64,000 nt of DNA, taken from contig JASANC010002978.1 of assembly GCA_030248135.1 (NCBI GenBank), forward strand, positions 62,001 to 126,000, in the 5' to 3' direction. Below are positions 1 through 11,900 of the stretch, piece after piece (the stretch's first letter is position 1; each line of letters opens with the position of its first letter). The position numbers were made by a program, and so were the translations under genes. Under the pieces are notes generated by a model. That model was not told the DNA's origin, searched no databases, and worked only from the letters and a program-made list of their open reading frames with translations. Origin of the DNA: Theristus sp. LFF4_11. Taxonomy: Eukaryota; Nematoda; Chromadorea; Monhysterida; Xyalidae.

Positions 1-2061
1 GAAAATGCTACATTTAAAAAATAGAAGAAATAGTAAAGCATCGATGGGTACGGCTTGGTTTAAACATGAACGATCATTGCTATGTGAATATACAACAGCA
101 GGTTGAAAAGCTCAAAGTCAATTTTTTTAATCCGGACCGTAGGCACGGGTCAACTGCTAGTAGCAACCAATGACTGTAAGTGGTGCAAATTTCAGCTTCA
201 GACATTAATGCAGTCGTGAGTTCGAAGCGTTTTTAAAAATTGACGTTTTTTGATCACCTTGTACACATAGCTATGTACATATACGTACATGTATCGTTAC
301 ACATTACCAGTCCATATGTGTGTGTGTGCAGAATATAGTGCATTTAGGACGTTTTCGGGTATAGTGTCGTTCTCTGTGACGCCCAGCAGAATGAGAGAGA
401 CCGCGTGACGTTGCGCTCGTCCGGCTGCTTGCACGTATTTCAGCTTACATCACTGGGCGGGCACAGTTCTTGCTGAGTGTATTGCTGCTGCGTCGCGCCA
501 GTTTTTTCAAAACGTTGGTCTCAATGCATCCAGTCTCTTTCTGTTATCGCAACGCATTTTGTACGCGATCGCAGCGCGATCCATTTTGTATCAAGCAATT
601 ATCACAGTAATGTTCGCCCAAGTCACAGCCACCAGCTGCATAACCGTAGATATACACGTTCATCTTTGCTCACTTTCAATGCGATTATTAATTAATTTTT
701 TTATCATCACGAACTTACACAGAACAATTACATTCGAACAAAACAAACAGAACTCCACAATTTATCTTCTGGCGTTCATCCAAAATTGCTTCATCGTATT
801 TACCCTATGTCCACGGTCCATTAAGCTCATCTGTGTTTGTGTCTTTCATTTTTGATGCGATTGTAGTTCGATCTCTGACGACTAATCAACGGTAGAACGG
901 GAAACTGAATTATTAACACTCCGTGTTAATTTACAAATTTGTGCTGCACATACAGTGATATACACAGTAGTTAACAGTTATGTGCACACTGTTAACTGGA
1001 TCCATTTTCTTCACCTACTTGTTGAGAGGTTTACGAGATGCATGCTACAATCGAACAGTATTCCATTGAATATAACCAGTATTCAGCAAATCGTTCGCAG
1101 GTGCCATGTATACGACACGTACAAATATAAACTGCAAGGATATCACGTCATATACCGCAGATTTATTTGAAAGCTTTTTTTCACAGACTGATAAAACTAA
1201 GGTGTTGTAACAGCTTATAACTTGCGCATCGCTAACACACGGTCAATGTCAAGTTGTAGGTTTATGAAAACGTACTGAGAGTGAGAGTAATGCGCATAGT
1301 TTTTCAGTGTCAGCCATTCTTTACTTTAATGAATTTTTCGTAACGTTAGAATCTTAAAATAGTCATCGATGTAGTAACTCTTTCTTCAAAGATTGGTGTA
1401 ACGGTATATGGACCACATTTGTTTGTAAACAGCATGAGCAATCTTGCAGGTTGGTTCGATCAATATATTAGGATGATTTTGACTTCTTATTGTACTGCAG
1501 ATGACAAAATGATGCATGACCTATTTTTTAAACGTGTCCCACTGAAATGACGTCATGTGCTGCCAAACATGCGCTTGCCGTTCACTGCAAACCAGAATTT
1601 CCGTTTAGCCGATTTCTTCCCGTAAACAAATCATGAATGTCGAAACAGTCACACCCAACTGACATCCCCGTGAGTGCCTTACTTTGACAAACGGGCGTTT
1701 TTAAAGCAAATGACGTCATTTTAGTCCGGACACGTTTGAATAAATCAACAATACATATATACTTTGAAGCTTACTGTAGAAACTTGGATTCGCTCAACCG
1801 ATTTTGTGCGCCTGTAGATGTAGAACACTGTAGATTTCGGCAACCCATCCAATTCTATAACAACGTTCAACAGTTAACTTCAGGAAATCACTTTTTCAAT
1901 GATTTGCCTGACGCGTTATTTCATCGTTTATACTCTTTCGCAAAAGGCTTTGTACTGAGTGGTCTAACAGCTTGCTCATTTTTTGCTTGAAATGTAAAAA
2001 CTCGTGGCATTTTGCTGTTATGTGGTGAGAAGTTGGGAACTGAGAAGCTATGTATTGTATA
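1..2061. other. No gene recognised; upstream flank
   Basis: About 2 kb of AT-rich sequence with only short, unconvincing open frames. None has a recognisable domain, splice signals or a codon pattern like the real exons further right. It may hold regulatory sequence for the PDE4 gene that begins at 2923, but I see no specific site I can defend. Confidence 0.5.
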
Positions 2062-2516
2062 TACCGTATTACCTCTATTAAACCCCCATGGGGGTTTATT
2101 TCTTCAGCGACTTCTGGGGGTGGGGGTTTATTTTTGGGGGGGGGATTATTTTTGGGGGGGGGGTTTATTTGGAAACCATTTTTAGGGGTGGGCAAAATGG
2201 CAAAAATACCTTCCATGGCAGGAAGGAAGTCGCAGAAACTTCTACTTTTCACAGAGATTTCCTTTGGTAACAGCCTTTTGTAATGAAATTACCGCCAACT
2301 CATCCCTTTGGGGCCTTTGGTAGCACAATTTCACCAATGTCACTGCATTCAGCCACTGAATTCGCTAGGTATGTGTTTCAAACAGGTTTCTAATAAACCC
2401 CCATGGGGGTTTATTTTTGGGGGGGATTATTTGGAAACTTGTCGAGGGGGTGGGGGTTTATTTTTTTGGGGGGGGGTTAATTTTGGGGGGGGGGGTTTAA
2501 TAGAGGTAATACGGTA
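2062..2516. mobile_element. G-rich foldback MITE with TACCGTATTACCTC ends
   Basis: The two ends are inverted copies of each other: TACCGTATTACCTCTATTAA at 2062 is matched by its reverse complement ending at 2516. The ends can be read as starting and stopping in TA, as for a Tc1/mariner-type TA target. The interior is a string of G-runs of 6 to 11 bases separated by TTTATTT or ATTATT, partly arranged as a second inverted repeat around the self-complementary CCCCCATGGGGG that occurs near 2085 and again near 2400. No coding capacity is seen. It lies about 400 bp upstream of the PDE4 start codon. Confidence 0.7.
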
Positions 2517-2922
2517 GAAGTGTGAAACAAAAAACTTTATGCCAACATGTTGTTTACAAAACAACGCTTTATCTTTAAAAGACAGCAAAGTGTTATTGCT
2601 TCTTCTCACATTATTTTGATTACAATCGACCAGGAATTCTGAAACTGGTAATATTGAGAGTAACGTTGTGCGGCAACATGCTTCGGCTCTTTGATTTTTT
2701 GATTCCACTGCACGACTTTTTTTAAGTCTCGGTTCATTCATTGCCTTATGTGATGTATTTATTAAATTAGAATTTGAGAACCGGATTACGGATTATAATG
2801 TTTTCAGAAAACACCTGTTGACATATTTTTGGTCCAATCAGGCAGCTGCAACGCCCATGTGCATGCACTGGCTTTAAATCATTTGTCACGTGATGATTAC
2901 TTGTGCTCTATTTTGACACTGA

Positions 2923-5900
2923 ATGGCCCGGGAATACGCTCAGCGCCAACACCAACTTGACAAAACCCTGCACGCACAACAGCAACAAGCGTCAATAATT
3001 CGCACTGAACATTCGCCATCGGTCAACAGTGACGCACACGTTCATTTTGAGAAAGGCCACTCGGCACCAACGAGCAGCGCAGGCGAGCAGAGCAGGCGCA
3101 AGCACGGTGCGCAAGAACGCATGGCTGCCTCGCGACGTGCGCACACCGAAGAGCCTTCGTGGGCACTCGGAGAACCGTATGCACACGACGAACTGTACGG
3201 GCACAAACACTTGGACGCCTATGGTCGGGAAGATGCGTTCACCGATGACCTGTGCGTTGAACCAACCGTGTGGCGCAAGTTTAGCAGTCCAGCTGTAGAG
3301 GTGCACAGTGGCACCAGTGGCTGGTGTCCATCGCTGCATCCGGTAATGAGCTCCGACCGATTCATGGAACATCATCATGATGCTGGTGGTGAACTGCACC
3401 GTGCCGGTGCTGGCTACGCTCTGCAACAACCTGCCTCGCGAGATATGATTTCGTTGTCGTCAGGCGTCAAAGCACCACAAACGGCCAAAGTCGGCGTTCG
3501 ACGCACGCTAAGCACATCGGTCTTACGCATTCGTAAACAGTCACGCTTTTGGAAAGTTGTGTAAGTCTTAAAAACAAATTACCCTAATCAAACAAAAAGC
3601 AGTACAGCTGTGCGTTGTCAAAACTGAATCATGCGGAATAGTAACACCCCCTTTTTATAAAACAAACAATGAAACAAAACCAAAATGTCGGCTAAAAATT
3701 GTGTCGAGACCTATTCAGTAGACTTTAATTAGCGATTTTACCGTAAACAAGTACATGTAACAAGAAGTAAATGGAGGATTAGTAACTGATTTATGAATGT
3801 TCTACTTCCCACCTATTTCAGTTGGGACCACAAATTTGTCGGATACTGGCTTAAACACCACGAATCTGAGCGATAACGTATATTAACGTATAAAGTGTTA
3901 TTGCTAGTACAAGAGGTGTTACAAAAAATTTTTTTAAACATTTCAGTCAACAAGCGGTTCATTCAGATGCCCGGTAAATTTTGATCCTTTTGGTTTGCGC
4001 TAAACTTTACCTGTGCTTAACACTATGTTCATAGATGCACTGCACGTTGCATTACTGACGCTATTTCACGTTGCTTGAATGAACTTGCCAATGTTAGTAA
4101 ACTTGTGTTCAACGCTGTGAGATTGATGTGATTCGATGTGAGATTGAAAAAATGCTGTTTTTCATGCAAAAATTCTTTTTTTTTCAAATTTTGCTTCCGC
4201 ACAGGGGCAATATTCTTCTCGTTTGGCTAAAAATTGGTGGAGGTCTAAGTCTGCTTTCTAAGTAAGCGACTAAAATTTCAGCTCAAACGGTCCAACCGTT
4301 GGCGAGTTAGAGCGATTCAAAGTTGCACCCACTACTTTTGGACCACTCTGTACTGTACAGTGTCAACATGAAGTGTGTTAATAGATCAGAACCATTCTTA
4401 AATATGACACCAGTTTTCCAAGTTCTACTGTGGTAGTCAGTGAGGTGGAATGTTCGTATTGTTTTCTGGTCAGTTTGGTTGCGAGCGGGGTATATACAAT
4501 GGTAAATGAATGATTCAAGCGGACCTTATTGTTTTTGTACATTGTTTCCTTATAAATTGTCACAACTGTTCAATTCAGTTCAACATATTCAATTAGCGAA
4601 TAAAGCCAGTTTTCTTAATTATAACGGCAAACACGAACGTTCAATACCAGAATTCATGGCACATTTTTTCCAAGTCATCCATTGACTAAAACGACCACAT
4701 GACTAGTTTTGTTATTCTAGAGCTAAAATTTTCAGTGCCGCACTTCTACACAAGTGTTGTTAATTAAATTGGTGACTATACTCATAGATCACTGTTGCGT
4801 TAGAGTTCGGGCGTGTGAATATATCAATTTTTTAAGTTCTGCGACTGAATGCGTGTGCAGACGTGGAAAGAAAAAAACTAGTTTCAATCTTTATGTGGCA
4901 ATTCAAAGTCGCCTAAGCGACTCGGTCCTCTGTAGGGGATTTGGATCACTTTACGAATTTTGAATTCCCGCGTAATCCATGAAACTGTTTACCTATCTAT
5001 ACGCGCATTGAGTTGCGAGACCAAAAATAGTTGTATTTTATTTTTTTCGACAACACTGTTCAGTGGATGGGCTCAAACGGACACATTCTCACAACACACA
5101 CAGGCATTATTATGCAATTGCGTTTTGTCTAACTGGATTGGTAAAACTTCACATCGCTTTTAGATGCACACACATTAAATCCACAGGCACTGCAATTTCC
5201 GATCTTTAAAATGCAAATACAAAACGTTAAGTTGTTCAACAATAGCTTTATCCTGAATGCACTCATTTCCATCTGCGTTCTTTACCACGCTAACGGAATA
5301 TATGGAAAATACACGTGAAAATAGAATATTTTTGCGGCTGTATGTGCGCTTAAAAATAGTTTTTGGTGACCTAAGTTTGCGGTGGTGTTCCTGGATTTTC
5401 CACCTTCGGCTCAATGACCCTTTCACGTAAAATTTAATGGTGGGTGTCTATCGAACTTGGGTTTGGTCAGATACAATGTACATGTAGCAGTAAACTTCGC
5501 AAACCCATCAAAACATTCAACGTCGCATTTTAAATCAAATATTCGACCAGACGGTTTTTTGTGGGGGTGAACTGTCTTTTCTTGATTGTATAAAGTTGGC
5601 ACCCTTTACAAGCTGTCCCCAAGATTGGACACAATTGCTTCATCAGCCCAGAAACTGTCGGGCTGACGCCACCCGGTTCATTTTAATTAAAAATATTCCC
5701 ACGAGAACACATGTGTTATTTAGCGTGTCAATTTCGACTTCTGCAAGCGTAAAACTACAGAAGCAAAATGAAACAATGCAAAATTTTAATTATGATTCAG
5801 AGAACCATAAATTTTGATGAATTCTTTTTATATTCTTTTAAACTGCACAAACAGCCTGTGGATGGATATGTTATAAGGCCTTCCCTTCCGGCGGCGAAAT

Positions 5901-8900
5901 TTGTGTGAAACACACATGTGATCTCTCTATTTTGCCACCCGCCATGTTGCATAACTGTTCATGTACCGTAACTGGGCCTTATACTAAAACTGAACGTTAG
6001 TTAACAACCTGTCATCACAAACTTCCGTTTTTTGTTTAAAATAAGACATCAGCCATGGCCTTCTACATGTAAATCAGCTCTAGCGTTATCAGCAATTTTC
6101 CGACCAAGACATCTCTTGTTAAGTCGAGCGTTTGCATGTTTTTTCTCAGAAATATTCTCAACAACGTTTACGTTTTTAAAGATGTTTCGCTGTGCCCCTG
6201 CATTTCCATTGAGCGTTTTGTTGCACCCCAAAACGCACACACATACCTGATCGATATTTCGTTTTCAGGAAACGCAGTGAGCAGCACCAAAAATAGACAT
6301 CCAATGAACGCACATCAATACTATTGTACATTTACAAATTAACATCATTCATTCCAAAAAAATCAGTAAAAAGCACGGACGATGTTGAGTGGAAAAGGAT
6401 CAATAGCCAGTAGTCCGCATCAGCACGAGCGCAGTCTGAAAGCGTGCAGCTCCGCCGGCCGATCTTGGACGGTTGACAGGTCAAAGGAAGTGATCCTGTG
6501 CACCGGCCACCGTAGCGCCGATCGCAGCAGACTTTTTAAATGGCATTCTGGCACAAGGTTGTCTTCTCTAATTTTAGACTGGAAGACTTAGTTTTTAAAT
6601 GCACATCCATTGCAAACAATTGGTACTAGCTCCACACATTAGAAAGCATTCATGTTCACCTGTGCGTGTGGTTTTTATCAAAAACATTTCTATGTCCCAA
6701 TGAACATTTTGATCATGCTCACCTGCTTCGGCTGCAAAAATTTAGTGCACGACCCGTTGTACGGTGTGCATTTTCATGTACACATGCTTTCTGCAGCAGA
6801 CTAGACTGTTTGAACCACAAACCTGCATATAAGTTAAAGACGCAGCTATCATATTTTATAAAAGTGTATCAGTCATATGTATGTCACAAACGGCTTAATT
6901 TCATACCACCAACTCAAGACAGCGGCAAAAACGCATAACAATGTCTCACGTTCACATTAGAACACTACAAAATTTACACATTGATAATTTTCATCCATGT
7001 TTATTTCGCCGCAAATGGAGCAACGAGCAGAAGACAGAAGCAAATGTACATGGTGTCGTACAACAATGATATCAGTTCAAACTCATCCACTCTCTGATAT
7101 GAACAACAACCATGTGCGCGACTCCCGTCTCGTTACGAAAAAGGCTGCATTATAGTGACAGCTTTGAACAGACTGTTGAGCACACACGGCCGAATGAACG
7201 TGACAAAAAATGAACTCAAGACGAGCACAGGGGAAGAGAGAGAGAGACGACCGCTGGTGCATCCATGGCAGTGTGTCGCTATCGATTGTTGCAACAATAA
7301 AGACCAACACATGCTCGTGCGTTCGCACAGAGCGGTGCATAATTTGCGGCCACAAAACGCATGATTGACTGACACAGTTTTGACGCTGCTGACAAGCTGA
7401 CTTTGTCTATCATGTCCTCCAGTTGCGCATGTGCTTGTTTAAAAATCAGACTTCCATTATGAGCGCGCTTCTCGATGGCCGCTGGAGGGTGCCGGTTGTT
7501 TGCAGTGGCTGTGGCGGCAGCGGTCGTTATTTTATCGACCGTTCGGCACGCACAGATGTGTAAGTCGTGTTCTCAGTGATAACACTATGCCAGCCACGTA
7601 CATGTACATGCGTGTACACGGCCGAGCAGCTAACTAAGTTGAGTGCCTTGCAGCAGTATGCTTGCATGTACACAATGTACATACATGCGTTAGCGCACAC
7701 TGTCTGTGCATGTAGCTCATGGCGTTCACTGAGCCAGCAACAGGCAAACAGCAGTCGTCGCCCTCGGCTTGCTGCTAGCCACGTCGTTTTGCACTTAGTC
7801 GTTACCTTATTCTTACTCAGCGTCGGTGCACTGTGTGGCCGTGTGTGTTCCAACGCAATATATACTCGTATCCGCGTGTTTGATTATCCACGGCTTGGTT
7901 GTGAGTGTGTGTTGTTGTTATAATGCGCTCGCATGCAAGCAACGATGCTGCATGCACGCTACATGCACATGTTCTTGTTTTCAACGTGCGCGGTCTCATA
8001 ACAAGTCCGTCAACGGCAGACAACACTTGCCGAGGTTGTAGAAATAAGAACACAGCTTTTATTGCATCAACACATAAAACTTTTCAATAAACCAATGGTG
8101 AACTATCTGTAATTAAGTGTCTTCAACCAAAATGAGCAATCAAAACCAATTTGTTAACAGGTTTAATAATTGGCCGTTTCGGCTGCAATACTGAAGAGAA
8201 TAAAGTTAACAGTGTTACAGTCTTAAAATGTGATTTGTCTTTAAGAATAGTCTTAAAAATCCAGTTATAGACCAGATATAGGACCGCTGTTTTTGTAACT
8301 CGCTCCTGACTTGAATCTTCAGCTTCTTAATAGGTCAAAGTCAAAAGTCAAAGCTGGTCGGTGAACAACGCAAACGCCCGTTGCACACAGATGGAAAATG
8401 TCCACTGCCGGTCTGACTCGGTCAACAGCCAAGCTTGTTGTTTCGTGGTTGTTATTATTAGTTTTGTAATTTATTTGCTACTTGCGGTACTTGCTGAGAA
8501 ACAAGGTCATGACATGAATCATGATGTGGTTAGTAAGGTACTCACTTTATATTCCTAATCATCTATTCATTCACACACCAAAGTTTTCATCTCAGAAAAA
8601 CCAAACATTTTGACACTACATAAGCTCACTTCAGCGATCAGCAACGCGCAAAAAATCATGTGCGATGTTCTAAGTTCCAATATCTGATTTTTACAATTCG
8701 GAGTGTGACAATCAATTGCGCCAACGACTGAAGTTAAAAATTCATCGGATACCATACATATTTGGTGAAAAGCCAGTTTTATTGATATACCACTTAAGCT
8801 ACCATTTAATCCAATTGAAACTGATACGGGTATGTTTCGTCGAAACGTGCGTACTAACAGTGCAAGATTAATGACAGTAGAAGAAAATACGAATGCTGGT

Positions 8901-11900
8901 TCAAGCGGCATGGCAAACCAGACAAGCGGAAGCGTTGAACAGCTCGAGATAAAAGTTCCTCCAAAGCGACATAGATTCCGGATGCCATTCAAAAAAGCAG
9001 CGACCACGGAGCACGATGGATACGACGCAGGCAGCCAATCAGAACGAATGAGTAAAAAAGAGCTATTGACGAGTGCAATAGCAAGCAGCAGCAGCAAAAG
9101 CGCTCGCTCACACTCAGTGCGGACACCAGCGACCACTAACCGACGTCAATGGTTACAGTTGCCAAATCGACTATTCCAGAAGAAGCAACCACGTGATTTA
9201 TCGTGGATGATCACGGCCGTTCAGTCAGCGGCCATACCGATTGCAAGCCCCCAAGTGATGGAGATTGTCAAACAGCGCAGTCCACGTGTTCACGGACAAA
9301 CGCGAAGCCTTTTCAGTAGTTCCGATGCACGAAGATACCAATTACCAAAAGGGTGCGATGCGAGAACTTAGTAATCACTACACTATTCACTAGACTATGA
9401 ATATTCACTAAACCTGGTATTTTTTTAAACTTCACTTCTCATTTCCATGGTATCATAATATCGTACGTTATCTTAACATATCCTATCTGTAGTAAATTAA
9501 AAATATGTTGAACGTGTATTTGCTTCTTCATACCAAATGTCAGTCCATGTTAATGCTTCCACTTGCTTCAAATAGAACAACGAAGATGTTCCAGCTCAAA
9601 TGATTGCAAAGCATGAAATCAGATCACATCAATTATATTCTAGCGTTAATCAAAATAAAACATTCCAGACACGGGGAAGATCTCATTGTGACGCCATTTG
9701 CACAGGTGCTGGCCAGTCTACGAAACGTTCGCAACAACTTTGTCACAATTACAAATGTGCCAAACAAGTGAGTGCTTTTGATTTTTTGAAGAATTTACAA
9801 AAAACCTGTTAAACCGCGCATCACATTACAGAACCAAAAATGCAGCAACTAATAACACACCAACACAGCGAAGATCCCAGAGCATCGCTTCATCAGCGCT
9901 GCCAGAAGACCTCATGCGAGTGGCACAAGACACGCTGGAAGAACTCGATTGGTGTCTCGAACAATTAGAAACAATACAAACGCATCGTAGTGTTTCTGAG
10001 ATGGCCAGCACAAAAGTTGGTTAACACGGAAATATCTAGATACACGTAGCAGATCGTGGCAGCAGTTGTTTTTGTTGCACAAAACATTAAACGATTACAT
10101 CTCTTTCAGTTCCGAAAAATGTTGAACAAAGAGCTGAGCCACTTCGCAGAGTCATCAAAGGGAGGAAACCAAATACAACAGTACATCTTCAACACATTCA
10201 TGGGTATAGAAAACAATTGAACTGCAGTGTTTAAAGCTCATTACAGCGAAATCGTTATTTAGACAAAGATCAAGACATGGACATGTCAACAATGCAAGAA
10301 CCAGAGCATGGAAGCTCTGGTGTTGCAACAACAAGCACGACTGACAACTCAAAGTCACCAGCGAGTAGAGCGAAAACGGCAGCCATGTCGCGCATATCCG
10401 GAGTGCGCCAATTGAAACGCACCGATTCGGTACCAACAACCGCTGATCTTCCAACCTACGGGGTCGACACAAAAAACGAACGCGAACTGTCAAAAGTTTG
10501 CTCTAATTTAGTGTTGCGATAGCAAATCTTACTTTGAGAAACGGTCAAATCCAATAAGTCTTTTAAATAAAAAACTGTAAGTTCTTTATGACCATTTTAA
10601 ACCCTTATTATTTTAATATAAAACTTGCAGATAATGGACGGGTTACACATGTGGGGAGTGGACGTATTCAAAATAGCAGAACTCACGGATAATCGTCCGC
10701 TTGCTGCACTTACCTATACGGTGCTCAAAGTAAGCTTACTTCGTGCTTTACAAGTTTACAGTAGGAACTGACATAAAACAAAATTAATACATTCCAAACC
10801 TGCAAACTTTGCAAGGAACGCCAACTAATAAAAACGTTTGGAATGGATCCACGTGTTGTCATTACATACTTGACACATCTCGAGGATCATTATCAACCCA
10901 ACAAATACCATAATTCCATCCATGCGTCTGATGTAACTCAAAGTATCCACGTTTTGCTCACATCAACTGCATTAGTCGTGAGTTTAGTTTCCGAGTTTTT
11001 GGTGGGGTTCGGGTAAGCTCCATTAATTTGAAAACCAGCTCGATGATTGATTTGAACTGTTGAAACGCTTGTTAAAGAATGTTTTCACCGATCTGGAAGA
11101 ACTTGCGGCAATCTTTGCTGGCGCTATACACGATGTGGATCATCCTGGATTTACAAACCAATATCTCGTTAATTCAGGTAAGCAAAACTCCAATAAAAAC
11201 TGTGTTTCGTTGTCTTCGTGGTACAAAGCACTCAGACACATGCTACTACACGGTGTCCCAAAAAAACATAACAAAAGTAAATGGCTCGTGCGGCCGACTG
11301 GTTGCAGGTGAAGCCGTGAAATTTGAAACATTTTTAGAAATAAGGAACACATTTTGTGTGTCCAAATTTTATTCTGAAATTCCATTTTTTCAATAATATT
11401 TCAGCAGAAATGCGTAAAAACTCAAAAATCACCTAACTTCAGCATTTTGACTCAGGATAATCATCGTTGTCATCATCGAGATTCACATATGGCAGTGGCG
11501 CAAGTTCATCTTCAGCTTCGTCTTCACTGATCTCATCAGATTTATCCTCTCGACCCTTTAGTTTCACTTTTTTCAGCTGCTCAATGTCTTTTTCATTGTT
11601 CTCAATGATCGCCGACATTCGGTGTTCGAAATTGATGAGCAATTCTGGTGCAGCGCCCGATCATCGTTGATTTTTTGCACACCACTGCGAATTTTGGTTT
11701 TCAAATTGTCAAAAATGTTGGGCGCCGAACGGTACACAATTTCCTTCAGGTGCCCCAAACCCATAAGTCAAAAGGAAAATTGAAACAAGTGCGCGAGTGA
11801 CTGTCGGCGTCGTTCGGTGACTGCTGGATCGGCCGCATGGGCAGAATTGAATGGCCCGAGAGGAGTCCGGACATGAAGTCTTTGACTTCTGCGTTTGGGG

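Noticed and set aside
477..1170. Three overlapping + strand open frames of 71-98 codons
   Set aside because: No domain, no splice partners and AT-rich random-looking composition; treated as chance frames.
2992..3429. 145-codon minus-strand frame opposite PDE4 exon 1
   Set aside because: It is the antisense shadow of a real exon that has a start after an in-frame stop and a consensus donor.
7567..8053. Several open frames of 70-118 codons on both strands
   Set aside because: They overlap in all frames in a region rich in GTACATG and TGCATG words within a PDE4 intron; no splicing or domains.
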